DNA of 5,466 bases, taken from positions 1 through 5,466 of the forward strand of contig JAGHYO010000168.1 in the NCBI GenBank assembly GCA_017743605.1, in the 5' to 3' direction. Below are positions 1 through 4,345 of the stretch, piece by piece (the stretch's first letter is position 1; each line of letters starts with the position of its first letter). The position numbers were made by a program, and so were the translations under genes. The stretch is from Thermoflexus sp. Its GTDB lineage: Bacteria > Chloroflexota > Anaerolineae > Thermoflexales > Thermoflexaceae. Below the pieces are notes generated by a model. The model was given only the letters and a program-made list of their open reading frames with translations, did not search any database and was not told the origin of the DNA.

Positions 1-165
1 TCCCCAGGCCCCCCCGTCCCTCTCCTCGCAGACCCTGAGGATGGGATCACCGCGGAAGCCTCGGAGAGCCGGCCGGACTCGCCCCGGATGCCTAGCCGGC
101 TCTCTTCTATCAGGGGATCCGCCACATCCTCGCCCTCATGGGAGGATGATCCGAACCGAGGCGAT
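1..165. other. Left edge without a supportable gene
   Basis: Frames on both strands stay open here. A plus frame runs from base 1 to a stop at 274-276, and a minus frame runs from about 205 to base 1. Their translations are rich in Ser, Arg, Gly and Pro, match no family I recognise, and lack a convincing start with a ribosome binding site. The plus frame also lies opposite the more protein-like minus frame at 166-312. The stretch starts with a run of seven C (9-15) and contains an inverted repeat at 64-104. I read it as the region downstream of the minus-strand lipoprotein gene. A gene continuing from left of the window cannot be excluded. Confidence 0.45.
64..104. repeat. Inverted repeat, possible hairpin downstream of the lipoprotein gene
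   Basis: The arms GAGAGCCGGC (64-73) and GCCGGCTCTC (95-104) are perfect 10-base inverse complements separated by 21 bases. In RNA this would form a GC-rich stem. It lies about 60 bases beyond the putative stop of the minus-strand lipoprotein frame, so a role in 3' end formation is possible. Neither side has a run of T residues, so it is not a standard intrinsic terminator. The repeat itself is seen directly; its function is unknown. Confidence 0.4.
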
Positions 166-509
166 CTAAGTGGGATCGTTATGCTGATACTGGATGTTCA
201 CCACCGGTTCATCTTTCTGGAAGAACAGATTCCTCACCTGGCCGTATTGGGTCGGCACTCCCAGGACCTGCCATAAGACTCTACCCTCTCCTGAACACTC
301 ATTCGAGTATCAGGGACGATCCGCGCGGAGGTCACATCGAGGTTGAAAGCATCCGGGGGAAGAGGAAGATCCGGCTGGATGGTGGGAGTGGACCGCACAC
401 GTTCCTCTGAAGAGGTCGGGTTGGGGGAAACCGCCGGACGAGCACACGCGAGGACCCACCCGGAAAGCGTAATCACCAGCCCCAAAGGGCGCGCATTCAA
501 GAGATGCAT
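166..509 (-). pseudogene. Small lipoprotein gene, apparently frameshifted
   Basis: From ATG at 507-509 the frame gives 91 residues and stops at 234-236. It opens with a lipoprotein-type signal: Arg7, a hydrophobic stretch at about residues 9-20, and the lipobox V-L-A-C with Cys22 as the likely lipidated residue. A Pro/Ser/Thr-rich linker follows to about residue 50, then the start of a domain (LPPDAFNLDV..., TRMSVQERVESYG) that resembles small exported proteins of Chloroflexota. After about residue 80 the frame becomes Arg/Pro-rich and ends. The minus-1 frame, open from an upstream TGA near 312 to TAG at 166-168, instead reads like normal protein (LGVPTQYGQVRNLFFQKDE, then VVNIQYQHNDPT). Restoring one base, for example in the CCC at 260-262 on the plus strand, would give a protein of about 114 residues. 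AGGAAG (plus 515-520) sits 5 nt before the start. The gene may be a true pseudogene, carry a sequencing indel, or encode a short protein. The function is unknown. Confidence 0.55.
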
Positions 510-514
510 ATTCG

Positions 515-520
515 CTTCCT
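515..520 (-). promoter_or_regulatory. Ribosome binding site of the lipoprotein gene
   Basis: On the minus strand this reads AGGAAG and lies 5 nt before the ATG at 507-509. It supports that start, and supports the frame as a once-translated gene rather than a chance ORF. A 5-base hairpin (CGGAA 522-526 with TTCCG 532-536) lies immediately upstream in the presumed leader. Confidence 0.5.
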
Positions 521-685
521 ACGGAACGGGTTTCCGAACCCCCTGCAGACAGCGTCCGAACCTCTCTGCGCCCTTCAGAGCCAGGGCTCCAGAGCTGTAA
601 CGTTTTCGCATAGAATGATAACTTAGATTGTCCTATGGACCCCTGCGCTCCCGCTGGGAGACTCCGGTGCCTTGATCATTTGGTC

Positions 686-691
686 GGAGGG
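686..691 (+). promoter_or_regulatory. Ribosome binding site selecting ATG 699
   Basis: GGAGGG lies with 7-8 nt spacing before ATG 699-701. The frame can be extended upstream to a TTG at 672, but that start has no comparable site and would put this purine tract inside the coding region. The ATG is therefore the better start. Confidence 0.7.
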
Positions 692-698
692 TGAAAGC

Positions 699-1100
699 AT
701 GGATGTGTTGCTGATCCTACACAACGTCTGGCGGTGGGTGGTTCTGATCGTCGCCCTTCTCGCCCTTTACGGGCTGATCCGCACGCGTCCGGCAATCAAC
801 CTCCCTACTGCGCTGGCCCATGCAGTCCGCTGGTATCCTGTAGTCCTGGACATCCAGGTCGCCCTGGGGGTCCTGCTCTGGCTGGCCCAGCGGTGGGGCG
901 CGGTGCCCCTCACGCCGATCCAGGTGATCCATCCGGTTTGGGGGCTGCTGGCGGTGGGGGCAGCCCACGGGGCTGCGGCTTTCCGGCGGCGGGAAAACCC
1001 GACCCGGGCCCGGGGGATGCTGGTTGCTTATGGCCTCTCGCTGCTCTTGGTGCTCATCTCCCTGGCCAGCGTCGGGGCTTTCCCCTTCGGGCAGCGCTAG
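699..1100 (+). CDS. Small four-helix membrane protein, cytochrome b-like family
   Basis: This is a 133-residue protein that is hydrophobic almost throughout, with four likely membrane helices at about residues 6-27, 46-63, 74-95 and 107-127. Arg-rich loops (residues 28-30 and 96-105) are probably cytoplasmic. It opens with LLILHNVWRW, and His8, His78 (VIHPVWGLL) and His90 lie at or within helices. The overall pattern, an N-terminal L-H-x-x-x-R-W/Y, a central Q-x-x-L-G-x-x-L, H at the start of helix 3 and a final LLxxLxS helix, resembles small proteins of Bacteroidota and other bacteria often annotated 'cytochrome B'. Haem binding is therefore possible, but I cannot show it, and there is no CXXCH motif. 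It is the first gene of the likely operon, 44 nt before dtd. The start at ATG 699 is supported by a strong ribosome binding site. I am confident it is a real membrane protein, but less so about the family. Confidence 0.75.
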   Translation: MDVLLILHNVWRWVVLIVALLALYGLIRTRPAINLPTALAHAVRWYPVVLDIQVALGVLLWLAQRWGAVPLTPIQVIHPVWGLLAVGAAHGAAAFRRRENPTRARGMLVAYGLSLLLVLISLASVGAFPFGQR

Positions 1101-1113
1101 GAGGAAAACTCCT
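1099..1113 (+). promoter_or_regulatory. Small SD/anti-SD hairpin after the first gene's stop
   Basis: AGGAG (1099-1103) and CTCCT (1109-1113) are inverse complements around the loop GAAAA, overlapping the TAG stop of the membrane protein gene. The purine half looks like a strong ribosome binding site but is followed only by a CTG codon in the dtd frame. The actual dtd start at 1145 has its own site. The stem is short and may be chance. Confidence 0.25.
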
Positions 1114-1144
1114 TCTGCCGGCGGAAAACCCTGAGGAGCCCACC

Positions 1145-1615
1145 GTGCGGGTCCTGGTTCAGCGCGTTCGTCAGGGAGCGGTCCACGTGGGCGGGGAGAC
1201 CGTGGCCCGGATCGGCCCGGGGGTGGTCTTGCTGGTGGGCGTCACCCACACGGACACGCCCGCGGAAGCCGAATGGCTGGCGAAGAAAGTGAGCCACCTG
1301 CGGATCTTTGAGGACGAGGCCGGGAAGATGAACCGCTCGCTGAAGGATGTGGGCGGAGAGGCGCTGGTGGTCTCCCAGTTCACCCTGTATGCGGACCCGT
1401 ATGAGGGACGCCGCCCCAGCTTCATCCACGCCGCCCCGCCGGAGCACGCCCGACCCCTCATCGAGCGCTTCGCCGATGCCCTCCGCGCCGAGGGCGTCCC
1501 GGTTCAGATGGGGGTCTTCGGAGCCCAGATGCTGGTGGAGATCCACAACGATGGCCCGGTCACGATCTGGCTGGAGCGCGCTGCTCCTGAGCTCCCGGCG
1601 TCCGGGCGCTCGTGA
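1145..1615 (+). CDS. dtd: D-aminoacyl-tRNA deacylase
   Basis: This cytoplasmic proofreading enzyme hydrolyses D-aminoacyl-tRNA (and glycine mischarged on tRNA-Ala), freeing the tRNA. The 156-residue product has the family's landmarks in order: the N-terminal strand MRVLVQRV, the motif SQFTLYAD (residues 77-84) with Thr80 at the active site, GRRPSF (88-93), FGAQM (125-129) and the NDGPVT motif (135-140). In that last motif, Gly137-Pro138 is the cross-subunit Gly-cisPro pair that excludes L-amino acids. The family is usually about 145-150 residues, and the extra length is a short C-terminal tail (PELPASGRS). I chose GTG 1145 because it gives the family's standard first residues and has GAGGAG (1133-1138) 6 nt upstream. 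The frame stays open far upstream, but that part is a shadow of the preceding gene. It sits 60 nt before the murJ homologue in the same direction. Confidence 0.96.
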   Translation: MRVLVQRVRQGAVHVGGETVARIGPGVVLLVGVTHTDTPAEAEWLAKKVSHLRIFEDEAGKMNRSLKDVGGEALVVSQFTLYADPYEGRRPSFIHAAPPEHARPLIERFADALRAEGVPVQMGVFGAQMLVEIHNDGPVTIWLERAAPELPASGRS

Positions 1616-1645
1616 AGGACGGAACTGGGACGCCAGGCGCCTCCG

Positions 1646-1678
1646 CATCCCCATCCCCCATGGGGAGATATCGGGATG
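1646..1678 (+). promoter_or_regulatory. Hairpin covering the murJ ribosome binding site and start codon
   Basis: CATCCC (1646-1651) is the exact inverse complement of GGGATG (1673-1678), which contains the ATG of the next gene. Inside it, TCCCC (1654-1658) pairs with GGGGA (1662-1666), which is most of the ribosome binding site GGGGAG (1662-1667). Both elements needed for initiation would be paired at once, with a 2 x 6 nt internal loop between the stems. This could hold down translation of the flippase gene or couple it to translation of dtd. The pairing is seen in the sequence; regulation is inferred, and GC-rich DNA makes such pairings fairly common. Confidence 0.35.
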
Positions 1679-3208
1679 AGCGCCCTGTCTCGTATCGTCC
1701 GCGCGGCGGGCCTGCTGACCGTCGCCTATGTGGCGAACGGCCTGCTGGCCCTCCTCCGCCAAATCCTGATCTACAGCACATTCGGCACCTCCCAGGAGCT
1801 GGATGCCTACTGGGCGGCCTTCCGGATCCCGGATCTCCTGTTCACCCTGCTGGCAGGGGGCGCGTTGGTCTCCGCTTTCCTGCCCGTTTTCACCGCTCAC
1901 CTTGCCCAAGGGCGGGAGGAGGCGGCGTGGCGGCTGGCCGACGCAGTGCTCACCAGCGTGGCCCTGGTGGTCAGCGGCCTCTCCGTGCTGGCCGGCCTGC
2001 TCGCCCCCACGTTGGTCCGCTTCATGCTGGCCCCGGGGGTCCTGCCCGCGCAACAACAGCTCACCGCCTTCCTGATGCGCGTGATGCTGATCACGCCGAC
2101 GGTGTTCGGGGTGAGCGGGGTGGTGATGGGCATCCTGCAGGCGCATCAGCGGTTCCTCTGGATCGCCTTGGCCCCCTTGATGTATAACCTGGGGATCATT
2201 TCGGGGGTGCTGTTCCTGGTGCCCTCCCGAGGCGTCCAGGGGCTCGCTGAAGGCGTGGTGCTGGGCGCGCTGCTCCACCTTCTCGTCCAGGCCCCAGGGT
2301 GGCGGCAGGCGCGGGGGCGCTACCGGCCCCGCCTAAGCTGGCGCGACCCGGGCGTCCGCGAGGTCATGGTCCGGATGGCTCCCCGGATGCTGGGCCTGGC
2401 CGCAGTGCAGGTCAACTTCCTGGTGAACACGCGGCTGGTCTCCGGCCTGGGGGCCGGGTATCTGGCGGCGTTGAACCTGGCCTGGCAGCTGATGCTGCAG
2501 CCGCAGATCATGCTGGCCCAGGCGGTGGCCACGGCCGCCTTCCCCACTTTCTCGGCCCTGGCCGCCCGAGGCGAGCGGGAGGCCTTGCGCCGGACCTTGG
2601 TGGAGACCCTAGGGCTCCTGCTGGGGGTGACGCTCCCTATTGCAGCAGGGATGCTTCTCCTGCGGCAGCCGCTGATCGCCGTTCTCTTCCAGCGGGGGGC
2701 CTTTGGGGAGGCCTCGACGGAGCTCACTGCGCAGGCGCTGCAGTTCTACGCCCTGGGCCTTCCGGCCCACGCCGGGGTGGAGGTGCTGGCGCGGGCGTTC
2801 TACGCCCTTCACGACACCCACACGCCGGTGGGGATCGGGGTGGCCACAATGGCCCTCAATGTCCTGCTCAGCCTGGCCTGGATCGGCCCCCTCCAGCATG
2901 GGGGGGTGGCCCTGGCCAACACGGTGGCCACGACCCTGGAAGGCGGGCTGCTGCTGGGGCTCCTGGCTCGGCGGCTGGAGGGGATGGAGGTCCACCGGTG
3001 GGGGCGTTCGGTGGGGCCAGTGGCTGTTGCGACGCTGGCGATGGGCCTGGTGCTGTGGCCGATGGCGCCATGGGCGGCCCACCACGGATGGCTCGGGCTG
3101 GCGCTGGCCGGGCTCGCCGGGGTCGGGGCCTATGGCCTGACCCTCCACGGCCTGGGCGTCCCCTGGGTGCGCTGGTTGCGTCGCTGGCGCGCCATGTCCG
3201 CGCAATGA
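1676..3208 (+). CDS. murJ: MurJ/MviN-family lipid II flippase homologue
   Basis: This 510-residue polytopic membrane protein of the MOP superfamily matches the family length (E. coli MurJ is 511) and its pattern of about 14 helices. MurJ moves lipid II across the cytoplasmic membrane for peptidoglycan synthesis. Recognisable segments are FGTSQELDAYWAAFRIPDLL (residues 36-55), the helix ending in PTFS after ALNLAWQLM (about 265-273), LFQRGAF (337-343), and LARAFYALHDTHTPV with LAWIGPL further on. By eye against E. coli MurJ, Arg24 and Asp39 are kept as Arg28 and Asp43. Arg18 falls at Asn21/Gly22, Arg52 is Phe56, Glu57 is Gly61, Arg270 is Gln271 and Glu273 is Leu274. Most of the charged residues tied to lipid II binding are therefore absent, which may mark a lineage subtype or another lipid-linked cargo. 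ATG 1676 has GGGGAG 8 nt upstream. The stop is 20 nt before the next start. The family call is firm; the substrate is not. Confidence 0.92.
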   Translation: MSALSRIVRAAGLLTVAYVANGLLALLRQILIYSTFGTSQELDAYWAAFRIPDLLFTLLAGGALVSAFLPVFTAHLAQGREEAAWRLADAVLTSVALVVSGLSVLAGLLAPTLVRFMLAPGVLPAQQQLTAFLMRVMLITPTVFGVSGVVMGILQAHQRFLWIALAPLMYNLGIISGVLFLVPSRGVQGLAEGVVLGALLHLLVQAPGWRQARGRYRPRLSWRDPGVREVMVRMAPRMLGLAAVQVNFLVNTRLVSGLGAGYLAALNLAWQLMLQPQIMLAQAVATAAFPTFSALAARGEREALRRTLVETLGLLLGVTLPIAAGMLLLRQPLIAVLFQRGAFGEASTELTAQALQFYALGLPAHAGVEVLARAFYALHDTHTPVGIGVATMALNVLLSLAWIGPLQHGGVALANTVATTLEGGLLLGLLARRLEGMEVHRWGRSVGPVAVATLAMGLVLWPMAPWAAHHGWLGLALAGLAGVGAYGLTLHGLGVPWVRWLRRWRAMSAQ

Positions 3209-3216
3209 ATTTACCG

Positions 3217-3224
3217 GAGGGAGA
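3217..3224 (+). promoter_or_regulatory. Ribosome binding site selecting GTG 3229
   Basis: GGAGGGAG lies just before GTG 3229-3231, with 7 nt between GGAGG and the start. An in-frame ATG at 3205-3207 overlaps the murJ stop (ATGA) and would add eight residues. That ATG has no purine-rich site upstream, and family proteins begin close to the GTG-derived MIVERVGLRV. GTG 3229 is therefore preferred. Confidence 0.65.
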
Positions 3225-3228
3225 GAAG

Positions 3229-4338
3229 GTGATCGTCGAGCGCGTGGGGCTCCGGGTGATCCAGATGCCCCTGAAGGAGCCTTTTGAGACCTCTTTTGGG
3301 CGGGAGCATCTGCGGGAGGCCATCCTGGTCACCGTGTACGCAGACGGCTTGGAGGGCTGGGGCGAGGTGGTGGCTTCCCGCGATTTTGGATATTCCTACG
3401 AGACCACGGAGACCGCCTGGTATGCGCTGCGGACCTTCCTGATCCCGGCGGTGCTGGGGCGGGAGATCCCGGATGTGGAGGCCGTGGCCCGCATCGGGGA
3501 GCGGCTCCGGGGGCATCCCATGGCCCGGGCTGGGCTGGAGGCCGCCTTCTGGGACCTCTTCGCCCGCCAAGCGGGCCTCCCCCTCGCCCGCTACCTCGGC
3601 GGCGTCCGCGATCGGATCCCGGTGGGGGTGAGCATCGGGCTTCAGCCCAGCGACGCCGAGCTCCTGGAGAAGATCCGGGGCTATCTGGAGGAAGGATATC
3701 GCCGGATCAAGGTGAAGATCAAGCCGGGCCGCGACGTGGAGATGATCGCCGCCATCCGTCGGGCCTTCCCGGAGATCCCGCTCATGGCCGATGCCAACTC
3801 CGCTTACACGCTGGAGGATGCCGATCGCCTGGCCGCGTTGGACGAATTCGGGCTGATGATGATCGAGCAGCCCCTCCACTGGGATGATCTGTATGAGCAT
3901 GCCCTCCTGCAGGCCCGGCTGCGCACGCCCCTCTGTCTGGACGAAAGCATCCACAGCGCGCGCCATGCTCGTGCCGCTCTAGAGCTGGGATCCTGCCGGA
4001 TCATCAACATCAAGCCCGGCCGGGTGGGCGGCCTGCTGGAGGCGCGGCGGATCCACGATCTCTGCCATGCCCAGGGCGTCCCGGTGTGGTGCGGGGGGAT
4101 GCTGGAGACCGGCATCGGGCGGGCGGCCAACGTCGCCCTCGCCTCCCTCCCCGGTTTCACCCTTCCGGCGGATCTCTCGGCCAGCGACCGATATTACCCT
4201 GAGGATCTGATCGACCCGCCCTTCGTCCTTCAGCCGGATGGGACGCTGGCGGTGCCCACCGGGCCCGGCCTGGGGGTGGCAGTCGACTGCCGGCGGGTCG
4301 ATCGGGTAACCGTGCGGATGGAGGCCTTCCGCGCTTGA
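3229..4338 (+). CDS. menC: o-Succinylbenzoate synthase / N-succinylamino acid racemase type enzyme
   Basis: This 369-residue enolase-superfamily enzyme is of the NSAR/OSBS type. Members dehydrate SHCHC to o-succinylbenzoate in menaquinone synthesis, racemise N-succinyl amino acids, or do both. The N-terminal capping domain contains MPLKEPFETSFGR (residues 13-25). The barrel carries the catalytic KxK pair Lys161/Lys163 in KVKIKPG, the metal ligands Asp188 (DANSAYT), Glu213 (MIEQPL) and Asp238 (CLDES), and the second catalytic lysine Lys262 (INIKPGR). Near the end are GGMLETGIGRAAN (289-301) and LPADLSASDRYY. All key residues are intact, and numbering falls within one of Amycolatopsis NSAR. Arg265 corresponds to the second-shell Arg266 reported as important for racemase activity in that enzyme. 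No other men gene is in the window, so context does not settle OSBS against racemase. It follows murJ by 20 nt and is probably last in the operon. Confidence 0.9.
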   Translation: MIVERVGLRVIQMPLKEPFETSFGREHLREAILVTVYADGLEGWGEVVASRDFGYSYETTETAWYALRTFLIPAVLGREIPDVEAVARIGERLRGHPMARAGLEAAFWDLFARQAGLPLARYLGGVRDRIPVGVSIGLQPSDAELLEKIRGYLEEGYRRIKVKIKPGRDVEMIAAIRRAFPEIPLMADANSAYTLEDADRLAALDEFGLMMIEQPLHWDDLYEHALLQARLRTPLCLDESIHSARHARAALELGSCRIINIKPGRVGGLLEARRIHDLCHAQGVPVWCGGMLETGIGRAANVALASLPGFTLPADLSASDRYYPEDLIDPPFVLQPDGTLAVPTGPGLGVAVDCRRVDRVTVRMEAFRA

Positions 4339-4345
4339 GGGGCTT

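Larger units (their letters stand above)
510..698. promoter_or_regulatory. Divergent intergenic region with AT-rich island
   Basis: This 189-nt gap separates the minus-strand lipoprotein gene from the plus-strand operon, so promoters for both should lie here. Bases about 598-636 form an AT-rich patch in otherwise GC-rich DNA and include TAGAAT (611-616), GATAAC (617-622) and TTAGAT (623-628). These resemble -10 elements, but I see no well-spaced TTGACA-like partner for any of them, so I do not assign hexamers. Short alternative hairpins lie at 522-541 and 564-594. Nothing in the gap looks like a riboswitch I can name. Confidence 0.4.

Noticed and set aside
88..276. Plus-strand frame of 62 codons at the left edge
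   Set aside because: It has no ribosome binding site. It is compositionally odd in its first half, and its second half lies opposite the more convincing minus-strand lipoprotein segment.
234..312. Programmed -1 frameshifting in the lipoprotein gene
   Set aside because: The direction fits, but I see no X-XXY-YYZ slippery heptamer in the overlap of the two frames. A mutation or sequencing indel is simpler.
672..698. Upstream TTG start for the membrane protein
   Set aside because: It would bury the strong GGAGGG ribosome binding site inside the coding region. ATG 699 is better placed and starts right at the family-like N-terminus.
734..1144. Long N-terminal extension of dtd in the same open frame
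   Set aside because: It overlaps the membrane protein gene in another frame, is Gly/Pro/Ala/Arg-rich shadow sequence, and Dtd proteins begin at MRVLVQRV.
1097..2278. 393-codon minus-strand frame opposite dtd and murJ
   Set aside because: It is rich in His, Gln, Arg and Gly, typical of antisense frames in GC-rich DNA. The plus strand carries two well-recognised genes here.
2299..3228. Extension of the menC frame back through murJ
   Set aside because: The translation is low-complexity Gly/Ala/Pro/Arg, whereas the murJ frame has clear family motifs. The real start is at GTG 3229.
3211..3966. 251-codon minus-strand frame opposite menC
   Set aside because: It is antisense to an enzyme with every catalytic residue intact, and it has no recognisable domain or ribosome binding site.
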